Below, piece by piece: positions 45,716 through 57,635 of a stretch of 64,000 nt of DNA. The first letter of the stretch is position 1; each line of letters begins with the position of its first letter. Origin of the DNA: Ancylostoma caninum. Lineage: Eukaryota; Nematoda; Chromadorea; Rhabditida; Ancylostomatidae. Both the position numbers and the translations under genes were made by a program. The notes under the pieces were generated by a model. It had not been told where the DNA came from and ran no database searches. It saw only the letters and a program-made list of their open reading frames with translations. The DNA is taken from contig JBAJFG010000029.1 in assembly GCA_037903475.1 (NCBI GenBank), positions 393,501 through 457,500 on the forward strand. Direction: 5' to 3'.

Positions 45716-46897
45716 ACAAGGGAAGTGCAAGAGGCTAACCCCGGGGATCGAAACGAAACACCCATTTTTGGTAACATTGTCTAAGGCTATGTTAATGTAT
45801 GTACATCATTTTTGCCCAATGGTCCTGATGCGCGCAGGAGAGCGCGCCAAAGACTTTTCGGCGTCATTCATCTCCCACACGCCCTAGATCTTTGAAAAGG
45901 TCTTCTGGACTGAAACTTTGCATACGGGGGTTATTTGAGGTGCTGAATACGAATATCGTATCCATTTTGTACCGTAACGCTATTTTTGTAGGGTTACAGC
46001 AAGTGCACCACCCCATACTACCGTGCACCTACCGTAACTCTACAAAAATAGCCTTACGGTACAAAATGGATATGATATTCGTATTCAGCATCTCAAATAA
46101 CCACCATATGCAAATTTTCAGTCAAAAAATTTTTTTTGAAGAGTTTGGGTTCATGATGGTTGAATAATACCAATTTTCTAGGGCGCTGTCAATGGAGTCC
46201 TGGCTTGGATTCATGGAACTTTGGCCACGCAATCCAGTAGTGGTTGGCGTGATTAGCTGTCCCATGGATCATCGAACGTTTGCAGATGCATTTTTGAATA
46301 ACCTGGTTCCGCCTGGTTACGCGACCATGAGTCCTTGCTCCAATCATGACAGCCGCGATGAGGTGGCCGAGTGAGTAACGAATCGGACAAAGTTCCTGCA
46401 GTAATTCTTGTAATGGCGCACATATCTGATGTGTTTTAGTCATTAGAAATACTCTAAACAAGTTTAAGAGCCTCAAATTCAAAAATGCAAAATGGATTCC
46501 GCGGACGAGATCCAAACCCTCGACCCTCTGGCTGACAATCCGACACGCTATCCACTCGGCCACTCCGCCACAGCTGTCGTGCCTGTGGCAATTGCTCATG
46601 ATCGCATACCCAGCGGAGCTGGGTCGTTCACAATTGTGTCTGCAAACACTCTACAGTCCATGAGACAGCTAATTACAGTAGTCTCAGTAAGTTTGAGCCG
46701 TCAACGTTGCATAAATCGCCTGTAAAATGGACCCCATTTTATGGCAGCGAAGAAGAAAATCTTGGACGCGCTCTCCTGGGCGCATCCTGACCATTGGGCA
46801 AAAATAATATGTATGCATTATAATCACCTTAGACAAGGCTTCTGAAAATAGGTGGCTCGCTGGAATCCCCGGGGTTAGCCTCTTGCACTTCCCTTGT
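45716..46897. mobile_element. Foldback element with long inverted ends
   Basis: Ends ACAAGGGAAGTGCAAGAGGC and complement; arms extend about 165 bases each (45716-45880, 46735-46897). Inside are a second hairpin (45900-46125, CAAAATGGATATGATATTCG type) and two oppositely oriented tRNA-like stretches. The terminal sequence also occurs at 25138. No protein. Confidence 0.8.
46501..46569 (-). other. tRNA-like sequence in foldback
   Basis: Minus strand: GGAGTGGCCGAGTGGATAGC (Ser/Leu-type D arm and A box) and GGGTCGAGGGTTTGGATC at the T-arm place, closed by a partial stem GCGGA/TCCGC. B box is poor; probably tRNA-derived and not a working gene. A partial inverted copy is at 46350-46385. Confidence 0.5.
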
Positions 46898-48769
46898 AAG
46901 AATCCACTAATTGCTAGCTTACAACCTCAGCTCGCTTTGGAAGATTCGAAAGCAGAAAAACAGATCTGAAAACGCACGTCTCAGCACTAAGCTCTTCGTT
47001 CCTAGAGCTTTCAAGCGAGTATCGTAGTCCGGTGTGGTAAGGTTGCCCGTAGAATGACGACGTCGAAGAAAAACAAGATGACATGACGTTCATCACCCGT
47101 CCGTTCGCGAACGCGGCGAAAAGCGCGGGCTGCGCTGCGAACCCCTCGTCATCTGCGCCCTCTGCGGGCCGCATTGTTCCCTCGCCTGTCTGCGCCTCTG
47201 CGAAACGCCATTGTTCCATCGCGTAGTGGCGCACTCCATGCACTCCACGCGCCACCTTTTTCTCTCATTCATGAATGAAGCTTCTTGCGAGTGCATTTCA
47301 TTTCTTGAAGTTCAAAGAGATAGAGGATTTTGGAAAGCACTAAGCTTTAACTAAATTCAACGTAATCAAACTGTGGCGTCAGCATATGATAACAAAAGAA
47401 TAATCATGGGTTCCCACTATTAGAGACAGAAGGTTGTTGGAACACCTCATGAGGACTCTAGAAAACACACTTTTTTATAATTCTGTGTCGTTGCTCCAGT
47501 GGGTAACGCAAATTCTATGGCTGTAAATATTTCATTTTGGAAAAAGTCTTCTTTTACTATTGGTAAACAATCTACTGGTGAAAGCGAAGCAAAAATCTGC
47601 TCTGAACCATTAACTTCGTTACATTTTTTTTTGGAAAAAAAATATCCATGTCCGGAGGAGCAAATAATTATACATGATATATTTATTTCCTGAAACCTGA
47701 AATTGGAACTTTGAGCGCAACTTCTAAGTTAAAAATGACTCCTTTGGACACAAGGTGTTAGATGCAAATATAATAGCAACATTTATACTCGGGAAACCTA
47801 GGAACCATGTCTGGTATGATATTAGAAAGTTCAAATCCTAAGACTGAGACTCTTGCTCGTCCAGAACACGGTTTTTTGAAATTAATCCAAAAAAATCTAT
47901 GCAAAACCCGTGCATATTCATGCGGAACCAATGCTTCTCCACATTCGATACAAATCCAGAGCAAAACCCACGAAAAACCCAATATTTTCTCAAACTCATG
48001 CATAACCCATGGATACCGATGCAAAAAAAAAAGAAACTATTTCTAAGTTTCCTGAGTAGAGGACATGTTGTTATTACTATTCGATCTCCAAAAACAAGAA
48101 GACAACAAGAAATAACCAGCTCTGGACATATGCACCATAACTAAACGAAAATTGATCGAGTTGATTGATTCGCTTGATTAGCGAGTAGCACTCAAACAAG
48201 CTCGAGAAGCGAGTTCGACAGGATGCGTGTGAACATTACTCCAGCAGCCACCATATTATCTTATTATAGAGTAGGATATCTTTAAACGTGATGATGCGCG
48301 GCGAAACGCGCCAAACTGAAGGCGACTTCTACAGCGAGAAATTACTCGTGTGTCATCTCTCGCGCCGCAAGCGCATCGGAGAGCGTCTGAAACGGGCTCA
48401 AAGTCTCTTGCCCGGCCCAAGCAGGACGCTGCCGCGCCCTAATGTGAAAGCTACGATGCAACCGCCACAGTCAACGCTGGTTTCTAGTCACCGCTCCCGT
48501 TGGCTGTCTTCGGCGCTTTGATCCCGCCCCTCCTCTTGCTCCGTGCCACCCCCGCTGTCTGACCGCAGCGAATTCGCGCGCGGCGGCGCGGCGGGTGACG
48601 AACGTCCGGAGACGAAAAAAAACAAGGCGAGTAAAGGTCTGCTGAACCTTCTCGAGTCGGCTTTTTTTTCAAAAAGGGGTTTCAAACTTGGGGACAGTAT
48701 TCAAGATGAGGTAAAACGTATGCCTTTTACAGTCGCACTGATATAGTAGCATTAGTTACGTGGATATTG
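46898..48769. other. Unassigned part of the intron
   Basis: Two GC-rich patches (47095-47250 and 48290-48610) stand out against AT-rich surroundings. No recognised gene or repeat. Confidence 0.4.
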
Positions 48770-49715
48770 CGGAATCAACAAAGCACGGCGCACGCTTCCT
48801 TAACGGCTAGTTCAACATGATTCAAAAAGTTCAGGGCGTTATCAATGAGAATGCCTAGATCACATACGGAACAACACTGCTTTAATTGAACTCCATTCAC
48901 ATTATACTCGACTCCCACACCATCTCCAAAATGCATCACTGAACACTTACTCAGGTTGAGGGACAAATTCCATTCAGATACTCACCTCACCCTTATCTCA
49001 ATCCCCTATCGCGCAACGAACTTCATAGCAACTACTTGAATTATTGATACCATATATTTCTATGTCGTCAGCATACATTCGTAATTTAACGTTAAGTGAA
49101 GTGTAGAACTGAAGGCAGATCCATGGTGTAAAGGAGAAATAATAACGGTGATAAAACTCTTCCTTGTAGAACTCCACTCTTACACATATATCTCTCAGAG
49201 AAGCTGTGGCGTACCTCAACTGTCATGTACCTATTAGTTAAATAAGATGTCAATCAATGCGGAAGATTTCCAGTTATACCAAGCAACATACTTTGTCGAA
49301 CGCTCTTGGTAGTTCGGCATAGATCACATCAATCGAGCATCCTTTGTTTAAGGCTAAACCCCAATCAAAAACACTGTCGATAAGGTTTGTGGTGGTCGAT
49401 GCGGCTGAATGAATCCATGCTGCTCTGAAGGCAACACCTTAAATTAAATTCAAGGAGCCAAGTCCAATTTTCATCACGCAGAATCTTTTCCATCACTTTA
49501 ACTGCGGTAGGAGTTATGCTTATGGGGCGGGAGTCATTCACAAGATGAGCACCGGAGGTTTTAGGATTTACGGTAAGCAAGGCTTCTTTCCAAACTTGTG
49601 ATACTTCTCCTAACATCATAGCTATGTTGAAAATGTGACTTAAGGGTTCACACAGAGATTCTGCGCATTCCTCGAAGATAATTTGGGAAGTGCCATCATT
49701 GAGCTTACTTAACGG

Positions 49716-50757
49716 CAGTGTCCAGGCAAAATTTTCGATTATTGGATTCCTGTGGTTTCTAGGCCAGCTTGGCTCACTCATACCAGTTATGAACTTGAAA
49801 GATCACAAAACGCTCGGGAAACCCATTTTCCAAGTGCCTTTCTGACTGATGCGGACGAGATGTCCAGCAACACTCTCGTCGGTAGAGGACGCAGAGGAAA
49901 TTTTTATCGATCGATAGCGAGAGTTCGCTGCCTCAGTTTTAGCTTCAACCAGTCAGTTCCTTTCCCTTCAGGGGTCCGCATCTCTGCTAAAGTACTGCTT
50001 CTTCACCAGTTTTAACAAGAAGAGTATGTTTGGGTATGAATAGTCGTCTCCCAACATAATACGATCGTCAAACACTCCACTATGTATAGACCCGTAAACT
50101 GTAGATCCAGGATCACCTAAAATGAAGAACTGAACGGTCGAGCAACAGTACCTGAATGTTCAGAACACATACGCAAACTTGAGACGCATACAAGGAGATG
50201 AATTAACCATAGTAGAGAGACGCTGTCACAATCAGTTTGATATTTTCCAACAGTGCTCCAGGTTACACCAATTCTACACGCAAAATAATAGACGCCGGGT
50301 GGGCGGGATGGGCACTGGAGATGGAGATGGGTTTGGGTACTGAGTCCAAGGCGGATAAAAGTAAAGTGGTCGGCGTTAATCAATCCCGTCACGAGGGATG
50401 CGCCACGCATTCGACTTCATCTGAGCATCGTAGAGGCGTTGAATGCGTATGTGCCCTGTACAATGACTTGCGGGGGGCACCCGATGTACCAAGTCAGTGC
50501 TTCATCCTCCCAGACTCCTCTGGTACCAATTTACCGACCCCGGAGGGATGGAAGGCTTGGTTGGCCTCGGGCGGGATCGAACCATCGATCGTGTGCGTGC
50601 GCGGCGAGCCTCTTACCACTGCGCCACACGCGCCCAAGGCGGATATCTCGCTTATTTCTGCGACTTTTTCGCTGAAACCTTGGCAGTTGCCTTTGGAGCC
50701 GACCCCGCTGTCACAATCCACTGAGCACCCAAGCCCAAAGATTTTGCCTGGACACTG
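49716..50757. mobile_element. TIR element inserted in the LINE
   Basis: Ends CAGTGTCCAGGCAAAAT and complement (about 17 bases), breaking the LINE reading frame between KPASK and the FEECAES block. CAG...CTG ends suggest hAT, but the 8-base flanks (CTTAACGG, CTTTTGAA) do not match. Contains a tRNA-like stretch. Confidence 0.65.
50566..50634 (-). other. tRNA-like sequence
   Basis: Minus strand has TGGCGCAGTGGTAAGAGGC (a good A box) and ATGGTTCGATCCCGCC (a good B box) about 40 bases apart, the spacing of a tRNA. The acceptor stem does not close convincingly. Likely a tRNA pseudogene or SINE head. Confidence 0.5.
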
Positions 50758-51370
50758 CTTTTGAAGCAGGCTTCAGCTTGATCAAAATTTTGTAGATATC
50801 ACCTGTAGTGAACTGAACATTAGAGCACGGATACTTGATAGAAGAGAGTCCATTAATGTTTGTCAAGCCAGTATCAGCGTAGTTGTAGGTAGAGAATACA
50901 CTGGCCAAATAATCCGCAAGTGTACGCACTTTACCCAAATCATTACCATGACTACGTCCAAGTTTGTCTAGAATAACTGGCAGTCGAGCACTTATGCTCA
51001 GTTTTTGGTTGACGTAAGAGAACAGGAACTTTGACGAAGCCTTGGATGCCATTTTGTGTCCTTGGTTGGCAAGAAATTTCTTCAAGTGAAAATTAATGTC
51101 TGACCACACTTTCTTATATGGGAAGTCAGATAACGGATTCTCTAAGCACGAAAAAAGGCGTTTCTGAGCCATATAGATATTTTGCTTGCTCGCTTAAATA
51201 CAATTCTTTCACTTTTCTGGTCAAAAAAGCCTGCAATTTTGTCAGTGCTACTAAAATCTATTTTGATTTGTTTTTTTTTTTTTTCAAAGGGGATTAACGC
51301 GCTAACGTGTAACGGCCGTTTTTTAGGAAGCACTGCGAGTTGAGGGAATTTGAAATTTTTGTTGGACATA

Positions 51371-51748
51371 GCTCAGATTCGTGGAGGCGGGTGACAAATG
51401 GCAGTGTAGTACGTTTCAAATACGACGATAGTTGAGTAATTGTGCCTATGATCTGCCCTTTTCGCCTGCTTCTCCGAATACGGCACTTTTCCTCCCGTTT
51501 CTTCTTCTTCGTTTCTCTTTCTTTAGAATTTTTGCAACTATGTTCCTCGGCGAAGTACACCATAAGAAAACTGTGAGTTGATTAGCATGAGCTATGACCT
51601 TACGCAGTCGTTAATACTGTAGCTGTTATGAGTTCAAGATAGGAAAATTTGTCTTCTCTTAGTTACAAGCTGAAAAAGACTTGTTCTAGGTTGAGCTTGA
51701 GAAATACTCAACTGCATTGTGCAAGACCCCTGATATTTTTCATATTTG
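51371..51748. other. Unassigned part of the intron
   Basis: Upstream (minus-strand sense) flank of the LINE; nothing recognised. Confidence 0.4.
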
Positions 51749-51750
51749 TA

Positions 51751-52651
51751 TTAGGTTGGTCCGAAAGTCTTGCACCTAATTTCATACTTTTTTCAAAGAA
51801 TGTTAAGTTCATTGTGAATGGATATCAATCAACAAAATAACCACTATCATGATCCATGAGGTACGGCCAACGCTGCAGTAGATCATCAGTTCCAGAAGTG
51901 AAGAACTGTGTCAGCTGCGAGTCAAAGAAACTTGAAATCTCACTTTTCGGTTTGGTTCAATCATCGAATTTCTTTTCTCGTAGATACAGCTTCAGGGCTC
52001 CGAGCAAATGGCATTCAGACGGGGATAAGTCAGGAGAATAAGCAGGGAGTGGTAGAACTTTCCCACCTAATTTGGCAACTTTTTGGCGGGTAATCTTTGC
52101 CACGTGTGGTCGGGCATTGTCATGAAGGAGCAACATGGTCAATTTTTCCCCGCTCCAGGCGAGTTGCGTCAGCCGATTTCTGTAGTTGAGAAGACTAGAC
52201 TTAGGCAGTCACAGTGACCCAGGTATTAGCAGCTCTCGGTACAGCATTCCCTAGGAATTCCACCAACAACAGAAATACCTTCTTTCGTGCACTTCTCCTT
52301 CCGGCTGTTTTGAAGACGGTTCGTCACGCGGCAGTCAACTTTTCTCTCATGCATGGTTAACATACAGCACCCAACTCTCATCTTCAGTAATGAGCTGGCG
52401 GAGAAGGTTACTCCTGTGTGGACGCAGCAGCTAAGACTGGCACAAACTCAGTCTTGCAAGGCACTCAGTTACTGGGAGACCCAACCCGTCATCAGTTTTC
52501 TGTAACCTAGCGCTTCGAGATGTCTGGCGACTATTGTACGGCCGCACCCAGGTTTATCCTACAGTTCACATGTAGTGGCATTTTGATTCACAGTCAATGG
52601 AATTCCAGATCCCAAAAAATATCCTGGTGCAAAACTGTCGGACCAACCTAA
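51751..52651 (-). mobile_element. mariner relic, 0.90 kb
   Basis: Ends TTAGGTTGGTCCGAAAG and CGGACCAACCTAA, with TA on both sides. Paralogue of 32217-33103 in the opposite orientation. Confidence 0.9.
51957..52142 (-). pseudogene. mariner transposase C-terminal catalytic fragment
   Basis: MLLLHDNARPHVAKITRQKV, then AYSPDLSPSECHLLGAL and LREKKFDD: the HDNARPH motif with the second catalytic Asp and the PDLSPSE-HL segment with the third acidic position of the mariner DD34D domain. Open here but lacking the N-terminal half. Confidence 0.88.
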
Positions 52652-53043
52652 TACTAAAACTATGACAATCTCTAATTTCCCAACGCTTTCTTTCTCCTTT
52701 GGTTTTCTCTTTGGACGTATAGAGAACTCCAAACGGACGCAGTCAAGAGTCAGGACCGCGGCGCGGCTCTCTTGAGCAGAGTCACTGGAGCTCAGCATAG
52801 TGTGCGCCTGCGTCTCTGCCCATGAAAGCCGCGCCGCGATCTCGACTCTTGTCTACGCACTTACTTATCGAGTTTCTTATAAATATTCTTAATTTTACTC
52901 AGTCCTATCAGGTCTACGATCGGTAAAAAAGTGAATATTTGTTTATTTATCTGTTTATTTATTGTTTCATTATTTCTGTAAGGTTAATATAAATGTTCTG
53001 TAATGGTTCATTCATGTTATCCATATTCACGTTGTCTTTTCAG
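52652..53043. other. End of the intron
   Basis: A GC-rich inverted pair (AGTCAAGAGTCAGGACCGCG / CGCGATCTCGACTCTTG) lies at about 52741-52855. The acceptor TTGTCTTTTCAG ends at 53043. Confidence 0.5.
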
Positions 53044-53220
53044 GCTCTTTATTCCTACATTGGTGGCCGTGGTCTTTCACCTCTTCGTCATTCTTTCGTA
53101 CTTTCATTTCCTCGGAGGGAGTATACTGTTGACGATGCCAATGCTACTTTGGAGGAGCTAGGATTCAACAGAACAGAGATGGTGCATGTCGATCGCATTC
53201 CAGCTATAAATGGTGACGGT
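53044..53220 (+). CDS. UBX-domain protein gene, exon with UBX C-terminal half
   Basis: Starts after TTTTCAG in phase 0 with ALYSYIGGRGLSPLRHSF, then VLSFPRREYTVDDANATLEE and LGFNRTEMVHVDRI. The FPRR loop is the p97/CDC-48-contacting signature of UBX domains, and with the exon at 35156 the domain is complete (about 75 residues). I place the donor at GTAGGA (53221), phase 0. Without that splice the frame would end at TAG 53251-53253 after 11 more codons. UBX domains often sit near the C-terminus, so either is possible. Confidence 0.82.
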
Positions 53221-53634
53221 GTAGGAGGTTTTTCCTGTGTTTTCAAGAGTTAGATTGTTAAATCTTCTATAGGTATCTCTTCACGTTTCCTTTCCACTTT
53301 TGTCTTTCAGCGTGTTTTGTTGTCGCTTTTTTTTCATATTTATCAACAGTCTCAGAAGTTGTCGCATTTCTTTTAATTCCATGTTAATTTTCTAATCCTT
53401 TGAGGTGCGCGGGTGGTACTCATCCAATGTGTGTCTTATCTTATTCTGTTTTGCTCTGTTTGTTCGGCAATATTTGCTGAACAGCTAAAGTTTTCAACTG
53501 ATATTTTTCATATGAACCCTTGGTCTTTCTCAAGAGTATTGCAGTAATTTCAGTAACATGGTGATACGCATGAGTTGTCAGATAATCTCATACATGTACT
53601 TGTATTTTAAGGGTAATGCTAATATTATTACTAG

Positions 53635-53730
53635 CTTACTTCAAGTGAAATGGAGGGTGTCCAATGTGCTGATGGAATCTGGTCCTTATGTGAACGTCTA
53701 AGAGTGGAACGACTGCTCATCAACAGTGAG
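53635..53730 (+). CDS. Possible further UBX gene exon
   Basis: 96 bases between TTATTACTAG and GTAATG, phase 0 at both ends, reading LTSSEMEGVQCADGIWSLCE then RLRVERLLINSE with no stop. Phase agrees with the previous exon's donor at 53221. No domain recognised. Confidence 0.4.
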
Positions 53731-55846
53731 GTAATGTTGTTGCTCGACAGTACTTTATTTATGTTGATCTTGGGCTCACAAGTAGTTGCAACGACTGTTA
53801 TGCGCTAAAGACGTACCTCATAGCGAGCGGAGTTGACGACTTTGCAGACTTGAGCATGAACAGTAGTACGACCGTGCTGTGCGCTGTAATCATTACGCTG
53901 TGCTAGCGCGATTGCTAGTGGTATGTATATTTTCGTCGCAAAATCATCAAATTCGGGTGTGGAGCGTTATACCTGGAAACGTGCAGATCTGGAACTGGCC
54001 AATCTCAGAGTACGATCGCGCCACCCACTCCAGGTATAACGGTCCACATTCAATTGAAGAACACAGATTGCTCCTTCCACGGTCGCGTTGTTGTGGAGGC
54101 TGTCGAGTCCGCATATTCTCAGCCCCATCGACGCCCACTCTCTCAGACACTCGGACGAGCCGAGTGGCCCGTGACAACTGGCCGAGCGCATGTCGGGAAA
54201 CCGGCTCGGCCGGTTCCGAGATGCCGCTTGGCCGGAAAGTAATATGGCAATGAACGCCCATGATAACATGAATCTTTAAGTGCAACAAGTGAATCTCTGT
54301 CCTTTCCTTCATTTTGGTTCGAATTCTGGTCGATAATGGATGTTTCCTAAAACACATTTTACTGGAAACTGCTGGAATCTTTTGAATATAACACTGTGGA
54401 GTTATTTCATAACTGTGGGACAGTGGCATAAACATGTAAGTGCCTACCAATAAAATCATTTCCTTCCAATCAAATCGAAAAATCCACGGCAGGCTTCTAC
54501 GGAAACGTTCAAAATTTTTCAAATTCAACAAAGAACTTAAAAGAATATAAAGAACAGTAGAAGAAATGGAAAACAGTTTTCATTTCAGTCATTTCGAAAC
54601 TTGCGCGCTACAGATCCAGTGTAATATCCCATGAATCTCACGCTTTGGTGCACAAAGTTAATCGTGGACCGCTCAGCCGGTGTGATAGCATTGCGGGCCG
54701 CTCGGCCGGAGCGCGTATATGGTGCCTTGCTTGCACGCCGCTTGGCCGATGAGCCACGCTCAAAAGTCATCGCGCGCCGCTTGGCCGAAAAGTCGAATTG
54801 GCAGGTCGCTCGGCCAGTCCGAGTGTCTGAGCTGTGGTGTGGCATCCTGTGGCGCCATTGCTTGAGCGGCACATTTTTATGCTTGTCGGCTGCAATTATG
54901 AGCGTGCCACAGATACGCTGGCGGCGGCACGCCAATAATCAGTAGTATCACGATCGGATGATGGTTTGATTTCGGATGATGCGCTCGAAGAGCGTAACGG
55001 TATCTGCCCTCTACCCACATGAAGCATCGCTGCACTGCATCGCTCGATGGGATCCTACGGCACTTCCCACGCGGTTTCATAGTGTCGCGGCCGCAAAATC
55101 GCGCCCGGACCTAGACCCCACTTGAGCGATCTCGCCGCGAACCCTCTATGGTGTGTTTCACAGAGGGACATAGTTGTCAGAGAAAGAGAGAACGCAAGAG
55201 TATTCGGAGTGGCGGGCGAGAAAAGCAGATCTGGGCACAATTATTCAACTACCGTCGTTTTTGAAACGGACTATGTGAAACCACTCACGGAACCCATCTT
55301 TTCGAGAGTTTTAGTTGGAGAGATGCCATAGACAAAAAAGCGAGAAACTAACCACCTAGCGTTTCGACTCGACTGACATGTCTCACAGTGCGGCAAAAGT
55401 GGGTGGGCAATGTATCTGTGATTGGCTCGATCAAACTCTCTCCTCGCCCTTCACGATCAACTCGAACTTATTCGCATGCGATGAGACCACACGTATGCAA
55501 ATTTGAATGTGGGTGGGGACGAGTTGACACCGAAGGATGGGAGGTTACCGCTCAATTTTGTCCTTTTTTTGACATTTGGCATTTATTATCGGTTTATTAT
55601 CTATAATCGGATCTAACAAACAATGCACAGCAGTGTACAAATTATAGGAAACAACAGCGACAAATATTAGACTGTGATGGAATGACGAAGGCAGGTGTTC
55701 CAGGCAGCACCCACAAAAATCTTCATCATCAAGGTTTTAGCACAACCTTGGGTTTCCGACCATGATGAGCATAGGAAGCGCGGAGAGCTCACGCATGGTG
55801 AGATCTCTGAAAACTCCCCTGCTCGCGGCACAACTCTGAAAGCAGC
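53731..55846. other. Unassigned, with palindromes and a GGCCG motif cluster
   Basis: TTATACCTGGAAACG/CACTCCAGGTATAA is a small inverted pair near 53970-54040. TCAGACACTCGGAC (about 54142) recurs inverted near 54826. Between 54200 and 54830 the motif CCGCTYGGCCG recurs about six times. No protein is supported. Confidence 0.45.
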
Positions 55847-56317
55847 TTAAAGGCAGCAGGAGCTGAAATTCTCTACTCTGAGCTGAACTGCGGGTGGTGA
55901 AGTACAGATTCAGCTCATCATAAATGTGAAACGAACACAGACAATGATGGCTTAGCTGCAGAGAAAATGGAACATTCGTCGCGAACACGCCTGGCCGTGT
56001 TCGTGCGCGGACGAGTTTTCCCCGGCGCGAAAGCCATTGCGGCGCGTGGTTTTGGCCGAGTCCCGCCATGAAGCCCTGTGAATTGAATGCATTTCGTTTT
56101 CCCTTTGCGCCAAACCACGCACCGCAATGGCTTTTGCGCCGGGGAAAACTCATCCGCGCGCGAACACGGCCAAGCGTGTTCGCGACGAATGTTCCATTTT
56201 CTCTGCAGGTAAGCCATCATTGTCTGTGTTCGTTTCACATTTATGACGTGCTGAGTCTGTACTTCATCACCCACAGCTCAGCTCGGAGTCGAGGATTTCA
56301 GCTCCTGCTGCCTTTAA
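55847..56317. mobile_element. TTAA foldback element, copy C
   Basis: TTAAAGGCAGCAGGAGCTGA to its complement; 471 bases, same length as copy A and near-identical, in the same palindromic layout. Confidence 0.9.
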
Positions 56318-56723
56318 TGCTGCCTCTTTCGTCACATGTTTTCTTTACGCATTTTAGAACTTGCATGGTTTTGAGCCTTCTAGATTGAAAAAGAAGAGAA
56401 AATGGAAAATGGGGGAATGTATGCCACGTAGACGTAGCTAGGGAGAAAAAACAAAACCACAGAGTGAAGGGCAAAACAGAAATAATGCAAATACACAACA
56501 TACGACACAAGAATGACCAAACTGGATGATGTGAGCTAAAGAAAATGGTAAGCGACTCCTGGGAAGAAAGAATTGAAGCTAAAAAGTCAGTACAGTATAA
56601 GAATAGTAGAGTAACGTACGAAAGACACAGTATAACATTACAAAACTGAGTGATTAGGGGGCGAAAACAGAAGAAAACAGCTGATCCGTGTCACGCCACA
56701 ACTCATCTGGGGCGGACGGTCGT
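56318..56723. other. Unassigned region
   Basis: No supported feature. Confidence 0.4.
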
Positions 56724-57635
56724 TAGGCAGCAGGGAGTTCATACCAGCCTGTAATTTGCAGCGCCCTGTCTCCAACTACCAGCCGACTCGCGCTGTGTAT
56801 GCGATGCGCGCGCACGAGCCAGGGCGTGTCCGCAAATGTGTGCGTGGCGCGCCGCGGAGTACTCGCCCAAAGAATGCAGCGTCGCTACAATTTAGCCGCA
56901 ACGGTGTAAAGAGGGTCAGAGTCGTAGTCGTGCTGTGCTGTAATTTTGCGGAAATTCAGTCTTATCAGCATTGTTGCAAAGCGTAGAAATCAGCTGAAGA
57001 GCAGCATATATCAGAAAAGGAGCCATAGAAGTGTGGATACCCCGCCAGATAGAAAACAGCGAAATACATGCATTATTTTGCACAACCCCTCCTCCTCTTA
57101 TAATCTCTTATAATCTGTCCGAAACGACGAGTCCGCCCACGCACGCGGGGATCGAGAAGCTGCCACGTTTGCCAGCGCTCCACGTCATCATTCCTGATCT
57201 GCGTATCACGTTTCATCGTTTCTTCATGGTATTGACCAATGATTTGGCTGTGATGTGGACGACGTGGCAGCCAACAGCATCCGTCCCAGCCGCGCCGCCT
57301 CTCGATCCCTGCGTGCGTGGGCGGACTCATCATTTCGGGTAGACGATACAAATCCTGTGTTATTTAAAGTTATATTTTGTGTTGGCTCTCGTCCTACATA
57401 ACCTAACATCGCGTAGTCCTAAAAATAAAACATTAAGTTCCAGCCAAAAAAGCGATTGGGCCTGTTAAAGTGGAATACTGCCACGCAATCGCTCTGCGGC
57501 GTTCTCGGACGAGTTTAGCCGTCATCGCGTAATCCATGAGGGGCCGGGCGCGCTTGGGTAGGTGGCTACAGTTTTATACGGGCTAGGTCGCACTCCCTCA
57601 TTACCTAGACTGGCAGCAGAGAACTGCTGCCTAAC
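56724..57635. mobile_element. Foldback element with TTAGGCAGCAG ends
   Basis: GTTAGGCAGCAG (56724) and CTGCTGCCTAAC (about 57623) are inverted ends resembling those of the TTAA family. Inside, GTCCGCCCACGCACGC and its complement flank a 230-base palindrome (57130-57330). Confidence 0.6.

Larger units (their letters stand above)
48775..51370 (-). mobile_element. Non-LTR retrotransposon (CR1/Jockey-type) relic
   Basis: Minus-strand fragments in order: pre-RT region (FLANQGHKMASKASSKFLFS, ADYLASVFS, 50770-51172), RT start (FEECAESLCEPLSHIFNIAM, then SRPISITPTAVKVMEKI, 49365-49715), the YADD box (LRMYADDIEIYG, about 49050-49090) and the thumb/connection region (LNLSKCSVMHFG, CDLGILIDNALNF, 48775-48966). 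Several frameshifts and an inserted TIR element (49716-50757). The endonuclease is not seen. Clade call is from motif resemblance only. Confidence 0.8.
35258..53043 (+). other. Giant repeat-filled intron of the UBX gene
   Basis: It starts with GTAAGT and ends TTGTCTTTTCAG. It interrupts the UBX domain between LQTKLS and ALYSYI and holds nearly every class of mobile element listed for 38370-52651. Confidence 0.75.

Noticed and set aside
50566..50634. Functional tRNA gene
   Set aside because: A and B boxes are good, but the acceptor and T stems do not close, and it lies inside a transposon. Listed only as tRNA-like.
53651..53730. Exon starting after TTACTTCAAG instead of 53635
   Set aside because: It would need a phase-2 donor in the previous exon, and none is present near its end. 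The 53635 acceptor gives consistent phase 0.
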